This document shows positions 37,414-45,760 of a stretch of 64,000 nt of DNA, in pieces. A model generated the notes under the pieces. It was not told the origin of the DNA, made no database searches, and worked only from the letters and a program-made list of their open reading frames with translations. The stretch lies in assembly GCA_017650105.1 (NCBI GenBank), contig JAGCFO010000016.1, positions 27,837 to 91,836 on the forward strand, given 5' to 3'. Positions within the stretch are counted from its first letter, which is position 1. The number at the start of each line of letters is the position of its first letter. The position numbers were made by a program, and so were the translations under genes. The DNA comes from Bacteroidaceae bacterium (GTDB lineage Bacteria > Bacteroidota > Bacteroidia > Bacteroidales > Bacteroidaceae).

Positions 37414-38841
37414 TTATCGCTTGGGTGCTTTGTTGGTTCCTACGTATGAACGAACGCAGCGGAAACCGATATACGAACGGCTTTCATTCTGGTACTCATA
37501 GCCGCGACTTACCGACTGGATGAATCGCTCGGGGTCTTTCCAGGAGCCTCCTCGCACGGTTTTCTTCTTCATGTAGTAAGGATCTTCGGGAGCTGCGTTG
37601 TAGAAAAGCTCTGGATTGATGTCGCTCATCTGAAGGACTCCCGCTTCGGTGTAAACAGTCGAAGTCCATTCGGCAACGTTTCCTGCCATATCGAACAGCC
37701 CGTTGCTGTTGGCGTTGTATGAGCCGACTTTCGTGGTAATCAGGCTTCCGTCTTTCGTGTAGTTTCCTTTCTCGGGCTTGAAGTTTGCATAGTAGCAGCT
37801 TTCGTCGCTATGCGTTCCATCCTCGAGCCAGGGGAAGAGCGAACCGTCCTTGCCTCGTGCTGCAAACTCCCATTCAGCCTCCGTCGGCAGGCGGTAGCGC
37901 TGCACATACTTGGCTTGAGGGCCAAGCCCGCGGAGTAGGAAGTCGGTACGCCAGGCACAGAATGCATTTGCCTGTTCCCATGAAACGCCGACAACAGGAT
38001 AGTCGTTGTAGTTGGGATGATTGAAATACAGTTGCATATACATCTCGTTGTTGGCGTTGGTAAAATCGTTTATCCAGCAAGTGGTGTCGGGGAAGATGTT
38101 GATGATATAGGTGTTGAGGAAATCATAAGGCCCGCTCAGAGGGCGGTTGATGGTTTCGCGTACGATGTTGCCTTCGTCATCAATATATGCCGTGTCCTTC
38201 GAAATCATGATAACCTCATCGGGGTCAACTTTCGCGTCGGTGTTGCGCACACGCTTGGTTGGGTCAATCTGGTTCTTGCGCAGAGCGGCTTGAGCGTAGT
38301 CGTAGATTTCGTAGCGATAGTTGAGCTGGTTGACATCCAGTTCTTTCTTTCCCGTGATAGGATTTACTTTGAAGATGCTCTCCAGAGCCATTTTCTGGTC
38401 CTCGGTAGGTTTGCGCCAGGGAATGGCCTTTTTCCAGTTAAGGTAAGGCGTGATAGGCTCGCCTTCCTTATCTACCTCTATCTTATACGTTTCGTCACCT
38501 CCGTATGCAGGATCGGCAAGTCGCTCACGGATAATGGAATCGCGCACCCAATTGATGAACTGCTTGTATTCAGCGTTGGTTATTTCGGTGTCGTCCATCC
38601 AAAATGATTCTACGGAGATTTCCCTGAAGGGAGCGCTTGAACCCCACAGACTATCCGTCTCTTCCTCTCCCAGCTTGAGCGAGCCTCTCTGGATTAGCAC
38701 CATACCGAAGGGGGCAGGTTCGCTGAACGAGCGAGAGTTTGCGCCTGTCAGTTCTCCTCCTGCCATTGAGGCTTCGCTTCCTGCGCAAGAGGCAAGAATA
38801 AGCGTGATGACAGCGAATGTGAATAATAAGAAATTCTTCAT
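37414..38841 (-). CDS. porK: T9SS lipoprotein PorK/GldK
   Basis: 475 residues from the ATG at 38841, which follows the porP stop by one base; an upstream in-frame ATG would overlap porP. Lipobox LILASC puts the lipidated Cys at 19. The body has the FGE-sulfatase/C-lectin-like fold: FGMVLIQRGSLKLG, SFWMDDTEITNAEYKQF, PVVGVSWEQANAFCAWRTDFL, RLPTEAEWEFAARG, and the end TVRGGSWKD...YIGFRCVRSY. It forms the outer-membrane ring with PorN. The catalytic Cys of true formylglycine enzymes is not conserved, as is normal for GldK. Confidence 0.95.
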   Translation of the reverse strand: MKNFLLFTFAVITLILASCAGSEASMAGGELTGANSRSFSEPAPFGMVLIQRGSLKLGEEETDSLWGSSAPFREISVESFWMDDTEITNAEYKQFINWVRDSIIRERLADPAYGGDETYKIEVDKEGEPITPYLNWKKAIPWRKPTEDQKMALESIFKVNPITGKKELDVNQLNYRYEIYDYAQAALRKNQIDPTKRVRNTDAKVDPDEVIMISKDTAYIDDEGNIVRETINRPLSGPYDFLNTYIINIFPDTTCWINDFTNANNEMYMQLYFNHPNYNDYPVVGVSWEQANAFCAWRTDFLLRGLGPQAKYVQRYRLPTEAEWEFAARGKDGSLFPWLEDGTHSDESCYYANFKPEKGNYTKDGSLITTKVGSYNANSNGLFDMAGNVAEWTSTVYTEAGVLQMSDINPELFYNAAPEDPYYMKKKTVRGGSWKDPERFIQSVSRGYEYQNESRSYIGFRCVRSYVGTNKAPKR

Positions 38842-38842
38842 G

Positions 38843-39781
38843 TTACAATATACGTACACTTTTATGTTTATTCTTTCCTTTTTTAGCCAAATCGAGGTCC
38901 ATTAAGTAACCGATGAAAAGATCGTGACTACCGTGTATGATTCCCACTCCGTTGGTAAACAGCTCATAAGCATAACCGAAACGAACGTTGTTGATTTCGC
39001 CTCCCAGCAAGAGCGATACCGAGGTTAAGGGGCTGTAAGTCAATCCTACATAACAGCTTTTCTCATCATAAGTATATGTTCCTCGCGCAGTAATATCGGC
39101 ACGCCAAAATGCGAAATCCGACATCAGCTGCACCGATGGCTGCACAGATAATAACGGATTTTTCAGTCGGATATTGCCTCCCGCCTGAAAATAATAGCTT
39201 CGTTTAATGTTTATTTCGTTGGTTTCTCCCAATTCAACGGTAGGTGCCGTGATGTGCATAGAGGCGATTCCGGCGTAGAATAAACGATGCGAATAAAGGA
39301 TTCCTGCCCCTAAATCGAAGGCCGAACCGTCGACGGAAGATGAGGGAAGGACAGGGTCAGTGTCTTCGGCATCGACTTTACTTCCGTCGAATGTCTGGTC
39401 GAGAACGCCTGCGTGTATGCCTAAGGCAAGGTTTCCTCCCCAGAGTCGCATACGATAGGCATAGCCTCCATAGATGCGCTGATTGTTGAAAAGTCCAATC
39501 TTGTCGCTCATTAATCCTGCGCTGACGCCGTGGTTCTTACCTTCTGTGGGCAGAGCGTAGTCGGCAGTCACAAGCATAGTTGCTGGGGCATTCGTATATC
39601 CTGCCATCTGGAGGCTATAAGTGCCGAGGATGTTCATCTTTCCTGATGCTCCTGCAACGGCAGGGTTATAGTAGCTCTGCAATGCCCAATAGTGAGTGAA
39701 GTGGACATCGAACTGTGCCTTTGATGTTAATGAAATCATCGTCAGCAGACAGACGAGTATGGTTGTTGTTCGCGTGCGCAT
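38843..39781 (-). CDS. porP: T9SS outer-membrane protein PorP/SprF
   Basis: 312 residues with a signal peptide ending TSKAQF. QFDVHFTHYWALQSYYNPAVAG and GKMNILGTYSLQ are the usual N-terminus of PorP/SprF, a 14-strand outer-membrane barrel that anchors the T9SS to its surface or motility adhesin partner. Opens the porP-K-L-M-N operon. The promoter was not identified: no TAnnTTTG near the start. Confidence 0.93.
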   Translation of the reverse strand: MRTRTTTILVCLLTMISLTSKAQFDVHFTHYWALQSYYNPAVAGASGKMNILGTYSLQMAGYTNAPATMLVTADYALPTEGKNHGVSAGLMSDKIGLFNNQRIYGGYAYRMRLWGGNLALGIHAGVLDQTFDGSKVDAEDTDPVLPSSSVDGSAFDLGAGILYSHRLFYAGIASMHITAPTVELGETNEINIKRSYYFQAGGNIRLKNPLLSVQPSVQLMSDFAFWRADITARGTYTYDEKSCYVGLTYSPLTSVSLLLGGEINNVRFGYAYELFTNGVGIIHGSHDLFIGYLMDLDLAKKGKNKHKSVRIL

Positions 39782-39853
39782 CGGTTTAAAAACGTATGAA
39801 ACCCTTATTTATTATATAGCGTGTATCTGTTTTTTACGCGCGCGGAGGGGAAA

Positions 39854-39885
39854 ACAGAAAAGGCAACCTTGCGTGGCTGCCTTTT
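39854..39885 (-). terminator. Terminator of the trpB-like gene
   Basis: On the - strand AGAAAAGGCAGCC / GGTTGCCTTTTCT, 13-bp stem with one G-T pair and 6-base loop, ending in T. It lies upstream of porP and so probably also insulates that operon. Confidence 0.8.
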
Positions 39886-39907
39886 CTGACTGTTGAAGAG
39901 GGTGGAA

Positions 39908-41284
39908 TTATTCGTTTCCAACCTTTGGGAGCTTGGCTAATCCTTCTGCGATAGCCTCATCGCTCGGAATGGTGTCGGTCATAGTGCCTTCGTTGAACTG
40001 CTGGTAAGCAACAAGGTCGAAATAGCCCGTTCCGCTCAGGTTGAATACGATAGTCTTCTCTTCGCCTGTCTCCTTGCATTTGAGCGCTTCGTCGATGGCG
40101 ACGCGGATGGCGTGACTTGATTCAGGAGCGGGAAGGATACCTTCAGCACGAGCAAACTGCTCTGCGGCATCGAATACGGCTGTCTGTTCAACTGCACGTG
40201 CCTCGAAATATCCGTCATGATAGAGCTGGGCAAGAATGGGGCTGATGCCGTGGAAGCGAAGTCCGCCTGCATGGTTGGCAGAGGGGATAAACTGGCTTCC
40301 AAGAGTGTACATCTTTGCAAGCGGGCAAATCATGCCGGTGTCGCAGAAGTCGTAGGCAAATTTACCACGAGTGAAGCTTGGGCAGGATGCAGGCTCTACG
40401 CCGATGAACTTGTAGTTTGCTTCGCCCCTCAGTACTTCCCCGAGGAAAGGACCTGCGAAGCCACCGAAGTTTGAGCCTCCTCCGAGGCATCCGATGAGGA
40501 TGTCGGGCTTGATGTCGAATTTCTTCAGAGCAGCTTGTGCCTCAAGACCAATGATACTTTGGTGAAGAAGGACCTGATTGAGAACGGAGCCGAGTACATA
40601 GCGATAGCCGGGAGTTGACACTGCTGTCTCAACAGCTTCGGAGATAGCGCAGCCGAGCGAGCCTCCTGTGCCTGGGTGGTCAGCTAAAATCTTTTTACCT
40701 ATGTTTGTAGTGTTGCTGGGCGAAGGAGTAACGGTAGCGCCATAGGTGCGCATCACCTCACGGCGGAAGGGCTTCTGCTCATACGATACTTTCACCATAT
40801 ATACCTTGCAGTCAAGCTTGAAGTATGCGCAAGCCATGCTGAGAGCTGTTCCCCACTGCCCGGCACCGGTTTCGGTAGTAACACCTTTCAATCCCTGAGC
40901 CTTTGCGTAGTAAGCCTGGGCGATTGAAGAGTTGAGTTTGTGGGAACCGGAAGTGTTGTTGCCCTCGAATTTGTAATAGATCTTTGCTGGTGTTCCAAGC
41001 GCCCTCTCAAGGAAGTAGGCGCGTACCAAAGGCGAAGGGCGATACATCTTATAGAACTCAAGCACAGGCTCAGGGATGTCGAAGAAACGAGTTTCGTTGT
41101 CGAGTTCTTGCTTGTTGAGTTCCTCGCAGAAGATGGGGTTCATCTCCTCAATTGTGAGGGCGTGTCCGTCTCCCGGATGAATGAGCGGTGCAGGCTTGTT
41201 TTTCATGTCTGCACGCACGTTGTACCACTGAGTCGGGATTTCATTCTCGTTCAGGTAAATCTTGTAAGGAATCTTCTCTTTCAT
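39908..41284 (-). CDS. trpB: Tryptophan synthase beta chain, TrpB2 type
   Basis: 458 residues, longer than ordinary TrpB. It has the N-terminal extension of the TrpB2 branch (IPTQWYNVRADMKNKPAPLIHPGD). PLP lysine K116 in SGSHKLNSS, the substrate loop ETGAGQWGTALS, and the phosphate loop GCLGGGSNFGGF are intact. Makes tryptophan from indole and serine. TrpB2 often occurs without TrpA, as here, and is thought to salvage free indole or serve special conditions. The start MKEKIPYKIYLNENEIP is clear. Expression probably depends on the Trp-codon leader immediately upstream. Confidence 0.93.
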   Translation of the reverse strand: MKEKIPYKIYLNENEIPTQWYNVRADMKNKPAPLIHPGDGHALTIEEMNPIFCEELNKQELDNETRFFDIPEPVLEFYKMYRPSPLVRAYFLERALGTPAKIYYKFEGNNTSGSHKLNSSIAQAYYAKAQGLKGVTTETGAGQWGTALSMACAYFKLDCKVYMVKVSYEQKPFRREVMRTYGATVTPSPSNTTNIGKKILADHPGTGGSLGCAISEAVETAVSTPGYRYVLGSVLNQVLLHQSIIGLEAQAALKKFDIKPDILIGCLGGGSNFGGFAGPFLGEVLRGEANYKFIGVEPASCPSFTRGKFAYDFCDTGMICPLAKMYTLGSQFIPSANHAGGLRFHGISPILAQLYHDGYFEARAVEQTAVFDAAEQFARAEGILPAPESSHAIRVAIDEALKCKETGEEKTIVFNLSGTGYFDLVAYQQFNEGTMTDTIPSDEAIAEGLAKLPKVGNE

Positions 41285-41318
41285 AGTTGTAAGTATTAAG
41301 TGTTAAACAAAATGGTTC

Positions 41319-41359
41319 AAAAAAGTAAGGAGCTCAGTCGTATCACGGCTGAGCTCCTT
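41319..41359 (-). terminator. Attenuator terminator of the trpB leader
   Basis: On the - strand AAGGAGCTCAG / CTGAGCTCCTT (11 bp, extendable to about 15 through the loop), then AC and six T. It lies 33 bases after the leader-peptide stop and 35 bases before the trpB ATG, ideal for attenuation. Confidence 0.85.
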
Positions 41360-41391
41360 GTGTATGATATTGCACAATGGCTGTACACCCC

Positions 41392-41451
41392 TTACGACTG
41401 ACTGAGTTGCAACGGGCGCCACCACCAATATGTATTCTTCATTGTCTTCAT
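41392..41451 (-). CDS. Trp-rich leader peptide (attenuator)
   Basis: A 19-codon frame, MKTMKNTYWWWRPLQLSQS, with three consecutive Trp codons (TGG TGG TGG, 41419-41427), stop at 41392-41394. A second in-frame ATG at 41442 gives 16 codons. When charged tRNA-Trp is scarce, ribosomes would stall at the WWW and alter folding of the RNA before the terminator at 41359-41319. CTCAGTCAGTCG in the end of the leader frame is complementary to CGACTGAG in the 3' arm of that terminator, a candidate antiterminator pairing. Too short for usual gene finding. Function inferred from layout. Confidence 0.8.
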   Translation of the reverse strand: MKTMKNTYWWWRPLQLSQS

Positions 41452-41459
41452 ATTCGCTG

Positions 41460-41491
41460 CAAAAGTATAGGCATAAATTTTAACGTGCAAG
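41460..41491 (-). promoter_or_regulatory. Promoter of the trp leader and trpB
   Basis: On the - strand CTTG (41491-41488, three of four bases), 20-bp spacer, TACTTTTG (41467-41460), matching TAnnTTTG. Transcription near 41452 would leave the first leader ATG almost at the 5' end, which makes the second ATG (41442) a plausible true start. Confidence 0.7.
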
Positions 41492-41590
41492 AAAAAAGGC
41501 GATTTTTTTTACGAAATCTAACATTTTTTTCTTTCTCCCTTTTCAGAAAGGCTTGTGACAAGGGGTGTCCTTTTGTGAAGAAAAAGCGTT

Positions 41591-41995
41591 TTATCTTAAA
41601 GAGCGCCTTTTTAGGATGAAGAGTACTGCCGCAAATAACAGTGAGGGACCTAATCCTGAGTAAAAAGATGCCGTAAACTCCAAAGGAATGCCTGGTATAA
41701 ACTTCAAAGCTATGCCCAAACACATCATGAAAACGATGAGAATCCATCCCCTTAAAGGGAATGTGTGCCAAATGGTCGTTTTTTCGGGCTGGGCAGAGAT
41801 AAGTGCCGAATACTTGCCGACTATTCTGCTGAACATTAGCTTAAATCCCACTAAGACAAACAGCGTTATCAGCAACAACCACCAGAGTTTATTCAAAGGC
41901 ATCATGCTGTAGGCTAAGATGCCTTTTGCTGTGATGATAGCCCCAGGGATTCCCCAGATGATGGCTGCTATCCAAAAAAGGAGGCTTTTCTTCAT
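41591..41995 (-). CDS. Small polytopic membrane protein, unknown family
   Basis: 134 residues from the ATG at 41995 (MKKSLLFWIAAIIWGIPG). Four hydrophobic segments (about 5-28, 35-55, 80-100, 108-128) and few charged residues except a basic end (KRRSLR). I do not recognise the family. It is followed by AT-rich sequence and lies in the same direction as trpB and the hydrolase upstream. Confidence 0.7.
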   Translation of the reverse strand: MKKSLLFWIAAIIWGIPGAIITAKGILAYSMMPLNKLWWLLLITLFVLVGFKLMFSRIVGKYSALISAQPEKTTIWHTFPLRGWILIVFMMCLGIALKFIPGIPLEFTASFYSGLGPSLLFAAVLFILKRRSLR

Positions 41996-42030
41996 GTTTC
42001 GATAGGTAAGCGCAAACACATTATACAGAA

Positions 42031-42087
42031 GGCAGGGGAATTGAGCCGTGAGTCAAATATCTCACATCGCGGGTCATCTTCCCCTGC
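42031..42087. repeat. Nested inverted repeat between two genes
   Basis: Outer arms GCAGGGGAA / TTCCCCTGC (9 bp), inner arms GTGAG / CTCAC. It could end the hydrolase transcript or form a leader structure for the membrane protein gene. No T run on the - strand side. Confidence 0.5.
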
Positions 42088-42119
42088 GGTAAAGCTTAAC
42101 GATGTTTCCTTACTGTGTC

Positions 42120-42656
42120 TTAATTAAATAGGTCGTCTACGCTGCAGATAACGCCTCCGTAGATGTTTTTGATATACTCAAGACCTCCCACGTAGCCCTC
42201 TTCGGTATTCGTATCGGTGGTTTCTTTGGGTACCACGATGTTGAATCCACGGAAGAAAGCGTCAGCAGAAGTGTGACGGCAGCAGCAGTCAGCCTGCCAG
42301 CCTGTGATGACAACGGTGTCGACGCCTAACTCTCTCAGCAGCAACTCAAGCGTTGTGCAGTAGAATGCGCTGTAACACTTTTTGGGGATGATGTAGTCTC
42401 CTGGCTGCGGTTTCAGTTCGTCGATAACTTCGGCTCCCTTCGTTCCCTCTACAGCGTGAGGACCCCACACCTTGAATTCCTTGTCGATTTCGGGCGTGTG
42501 GCTGTCGTTAGCGTAGATTACGGGGATGCCCAGCTCGCGTGCTTTGGCGCAGAGGTTCTTGATAGGCTCGATGATGTGAAGAACTCTTTCGTGGGCGATG
42601 GGGCCTGTAACGAAATCGTTTAGCATGTCAACGACGATGATTGCGTACTTTTTCAT
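42120..42656 (-). CDS. Isochorismatase-family cysteine hydrolase
   Basis: 178 residues. The fold is set by AIIVVDMLNDFVTG (catalytic Asp at 10), IPKKCYSAFYCT (Lys at about 93) and VVITGWQADCCCRHTSADAFF (nucleophile Cys in the CCC run, about 124-126). Members hydrolyse isochorismate, nicotinamide or other amides; the specific substrate cannot be told. The run of three cysteines is unusual; normally one or two are present. Cytoplasmic. Confidence 0.9.
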   Translation of the reverse strand: MKKYAIIVVDMLNDFVTGPIAHERVLHIIEPIKNLCAKARELGIPVIYANDSHTPEIDKEFKVWGPHAVEGTKGAEVIDELKPQPGDYIIPKKCYSAFYCTTLELLLRELGVDTVVITGWQADCCCRHTSADAFFRGFNIVVPKETTDTNTEEGYVGGLEYIKNIYGGVICSVDDLFN

Positions 42657-42708
42657 TTGTCTAAAATCTGTTTGTTAATACTATGTTTATTCGAATGGGT
42701 AAATGTCA

Positions 42709-45408
42709 CTATCTGAATACAATCTTTTTTCCGTTTACAATGTAGATACCCTTTCCAGGAGAGGAAATGCGCTGTCCCTGAAGGTTGAAGATATCGCGCG
42801 AAGACGCCCCGAGCGTGCCGAATGGGTTGTCTTCGCTGTCGGTTTGCTCTGGAATGGAGATGCCCGTATCTGTTTCGCGTATCACTTCTCCACTGAAGAG
42901 GAAAGCTTTTATGTCGGCAGCATCTTCCCGAGGGATTGCCAGATAGGCTTCGTGAGCCTTCACTAGGAAGGGAGCACCGCCCTCAGCCCCATAGTAGAAC
43001 CCTGCCGACTCGGGTTTGCCTTCCTCCCACGAAAGGGTGTAGTACTTATAGTCTTCTATCTTCGCATTCTCGGATGGGGGAGAGGAAAGGGCATAATTGT
43101 CAAACCCTACGGTGTTGTTTAAGACAGGAGGCCAAGTTGTTTTCTCGGAAACTTCAAATCGATACTCGTGCGTGGATTTTCCGTCAGCATTCAAATCTTT
43201 CACGATATAACCCATGTTGTCGTAGATTTTGCTGCCACTCTCCGCGACGCAAATCTCCAATAGATCTCCATCTACGAAAGTGTAATAATAAACCCTTACA
43301 CCCTCGGGGACCATAAACTGTTTGTTGCTGAAGAAGAGAGAAGCATATCCCGAAGGGCCGATAGTGACGGTGACAGCATCCTCCGCAGAGGGTTCCTTCA
43401 CGGTAAGTGTGTAAGAGGCTTCGGCAGCATTGTAGCAGTCGTTTCCTGCAAAGGATGCTGTGATGACTGCACTTCCTGCTCCGATAAGCTTCACTTTTCC
43501 AAAAGCATTCACTTTGGCAACATTCTCGTCGCTGCTTCTGTAGGTAACCTTAAAGTCTTCATCTTTGGGCTCTGTGAAAAGCTTAGGTTGGGCGAGTTTC
43601 TCGTCCAAAGCTATCTCTACTGCTTCGGGCATGAAAAAGAGTGAGATGTTTTCCTTTTCTCCTATTATATATTTTGCCGAGATGACGGGACTGTTTATCC
43701 CGTTGATGGAGGCAAAGGCCTTGACGACAGACGTCTGCCTTATCACGAGGGGCTCGGAATAGAGGGTGCTCTCCGTGCTTGGAGCGGTTCCGTCGGTAGT
43801 GTAGTAGATGTCGGCGCCTTCCGTTTCGCATCGGATTTCTATCGTCTGGGGCTCCTCGTATCTTCCCCCTTCGAGGGAGAAGGTTGGGGTGCTGATGGGA
43901 GTAAAGAACCGAAACGAGATGGTTCCATCGTCATGCTGGGTGATTTCCTCTACCGATGAATCCATAAAGAGGGAACCGGCGGAATTCTCGTTGTAGAACT
44001 TAGCGGGAGGGTTTGTGTTTGCGTTGAAAGCATTTACGTCGCCATAGGGGAAGGGGTCATTTGCGGCGCCCTTCTCTGACTGTTGGGCTTTTCCGTCGGC
44101 AGGCACCCACGTGAGTCTCTGATGGCGCGAGTCGTTGTTCACGGTGTTATCTCCCCAGGCTTTTGCATCGTAATCAACGTGTAATATCAGTAGCCCAGCT
44201 CCCGGCAGCGCTGCGTCCCAGCCGACCTTCTGGCGGTTTTCCAACAGGAAGTATTCGTCTTTTTTCCCTTCGTTGCGGATGATGTATGCTTCACCGCCCT
44301 CCTGCAGCGATTTCATGCCGGAAATGTTTGTCGTCTTGTTGAGCTCTATGGGCTCGATCCAGCCTACTTCCCAGCGCTCATAGCTGGTGAATCCTGCTGG
44401 CAGGTATCCGTCACCGTTGTAGCAGCCATAGTCCATCAAGTCCCAAGTGTACATTCCCGGGTTTTTTTGGTTGTTTGTGGCGTAGAGGTCGGGAAAACCG
44501 AGACAGTGGCTGAATTCGTGGCAGATGATGCCGATTCCTGCCGTAGCGCCTAATCCGTTGAGCTCGCAGCCGCAGGCATAGGTGTCGATGATGACTCCGT
44601 CGAGTTCCAAAGGGAGAGTTCCGGCTTCCGTCAAGGTCCATTCGTGGGGCCAGATGGTTTTTGTGCCTCCTCCGTCTGCTTCTCCCTTTCCTGCGTAGAT
44701 TACATATATCTGGTCTACTTCTCCGTTTCCGCTCCAGTCGTAGTCTTCGTAGTTTACGTAAGGATCGGCCAGCTTCGCAGCTTCCTCAATCAGCTCATAT
44801 GCGTATAGGTCGTCGCCCCATCTGTCGTTTTGCCCGTAGTATTTCATCTCTTTGCTGACGGTTACGGGGCCTACGACGTCGAATTCCAGTTCGAACTGCC
44901 CCCCGCTTTGGGCGAGGAAGTAGTCGTAGAGCGAGCCTTCGAACCTCCCTTCCTGGTAGTTTTTCTCGTTGGCGATGCGCTGGAAGAGCGTGTTGCTGTC
45001 ATCGTTCTTGAAGGTGACGTCACTGAAGTTTGCGAGGATGATGAGTCCCCTTTTCTTGCCTGTATAGTGCCTTGATCCGTTCGCTTTGCGCTGTACCAGA
45101 CGTTTCGAGTGCCGATTGATGTCTTTTGAGCGTCGAGCCTGAGCCCGGGTGTCGGCTTCCTCCTTGTCTATCGGTTCAAAGAGGTCCATCCCACTGATTT
45201 CCAGATAGGCGACTCCGCGTTTGTCAAGCCAGTAGTGCCCGCGCTCGTCTCCCACGAGCTGCGCCTCAACTGTTGTTCCGTCGGCAAGTTTCAGTATGCG
45301 TGTCTGGTTTCTCTTTGCCGGAGTGGCAGAGATGCAAAGTGTAGCCGTCAGCAGCATCAACAGCAGGAGACTTCGTTTCATGGGGCGTGTCGTAGTTTTT
45401 TCTTTCAT
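42709..45408 (-). CDS. Secreted M6 family metalloprotease with T9SS-type tail
   Basis: 899 residues (ATG 45408; the ATG at 45381, MKRSLLLLMLLTATLCISA, is an equally good signal-peptide start). Zinc site HEFSHCLGFPDLY at 297-309 (H297, E298, H301; D307 as likely third ligand) marks the M6/immune-inhibitor-A family; EVDQIYVIYAGKGEADGG and DLMDYGCYNG support it. After the catalytic part come a CHB_HEX-like beta domain (about 505-585), a Big_2-like domain (590-670), a beta-rich region and the tail FNLQGQRISSPGKGIYIVNG (about 877-896), which matches T9SS C-terminal sorting regions. Likely surface-attached or released. Confidence 0.9.
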   Translation of the reverse strand: MKEKTTTRPMKRSLLLLMLLTATLCISATPAKRNQTRILKLADGTTVEAQLVGDERGHYWLDKRGVAYLEISGMDLFEPIDKEEADTRAQARRSKDINRHSKRLVQRKANGSRHYTGKKRGLIILANFSDVTFKNDDSNTLFQRIANEKNYQEGRFEGSLYDYFLAQSGGQFELEFDVVGPVTVSKEMKYYGQNDRWGDDLYAYELIEEAAKLADPYVNYEDYDWSGNGEVDQIYVIYAGKGEADGGGTKTIWPHEWTLTEAGTLPLELDGVIIDTYACGCELNGLGATAGIGIICHEFSHCLGFPDLYATNNQKNPGMYTWDLMDYGCYNGDGYLPAGFTSYERWEVGWIEPIELNKTTNISGMKSLQEGGEAYIIRNEGKKDEYFLLENRQKVGWDAALPGAGLLILHVDYDAKAWGDNTVNNDSRHQRLTWVPADGKAQQSEKGAANDPFPYGDVNAFNANTNPPAKFYNENSAGSLFMDSSVEEITQHDDGTISFRFFTPISTPTFSLEGGRYEEPQTIEIRCETEGADIYYTTDGTAPSTESTLYSEPLVIRQTSVVKAFASINGINSPVISAKYIIGEKENISLFFMPEAVEIALDEKLAQPKLFTEPKDEDFKVTYRSSDENVAKVNAFGKVKLIGAGSAVITASFAGNDCYNAAEASYTLTVKEPSAEDAVTVTIGPSGYASLFFSNKQFMVPEGVRVYYYTFVDGDLLEICVAESGSKIYDNMGYIVKDLNADGKSTHEYRFEVSEKTTWPPVLNNTVGFDNYALSSPPSENAKIEDYKYYTLSWEEGKPESAGFYYGAEGGAPFLVKAHEAYLAIPREDAADIKAFLFSGEVIRETDTGISIPEQTDSEDNPFGTLGASSRDIFNLQGQRISSPGKGIYIVNGKKIVFR

Positions 45409-45432
45409 GTTTTTTATCCTCTCCCGAATATG

Positions 45433-45510
45433 TGTTCTCCAAAAAAAATTATGAAGAAAGCATATCGCGATATGAAGAAGGGAAAAATTTTTTTTCTTTC
45501 TACATATTTT
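45433..45510. repeat. Dispersed intergenic repeat, copy G
   Basis: GTTCTCCAAAAAAAATTATGAAGAAAG, the 14-bp palindrome CATATCGCGATATG (45461-45474), then AAGAAGGGAAAAATTTTTTTTCTTTCTACATAT. Confidence 0.8.
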
Positions 45511-45696
45511 TCAACGTGCAAAGGAAATCATTTTCGTCGTAACTTGCAAGAGAATTTCCTGAAAAGGTGCCCTTCCTTCGCCAATATCCTTAAAGGAATA
45601 GCGAAGAGAAAAACTGAACAGGAGTGAAACGAGGATGCCAAAGGGGGAGTGCCGAAAGGGCTGTAGAACTTTTTTTCATATTCGTGGGGCTTGGCT

Positions 45697-45727
45697 CTTG
45701 GAAATCCCGAAAAAATCAGTAACTTTG
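45697..45727 (+). promoter_or_regulatory. Promoter of the tandem GH43 gene
   Basis: CTTG (45697-45700), 19-bp spacer, TAACTTTG (45720-45727). The ATG at 45761 follows 33 bases later, which fixes the start. Confidence 0.75.
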
Positions 45728-45760
45728 CAAATCAGATTGAAACCATTGAATTACCGCAAT

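Larger units (their letters stand above)
45409..45760. other. Intergenic region between divergent M6 and GH43 genes
   Basis: Holds repeat copy G and the GH43 promoter. Short ORFs (45635 frame) precede the promoter and are not considered real. Confidence 0.65.
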
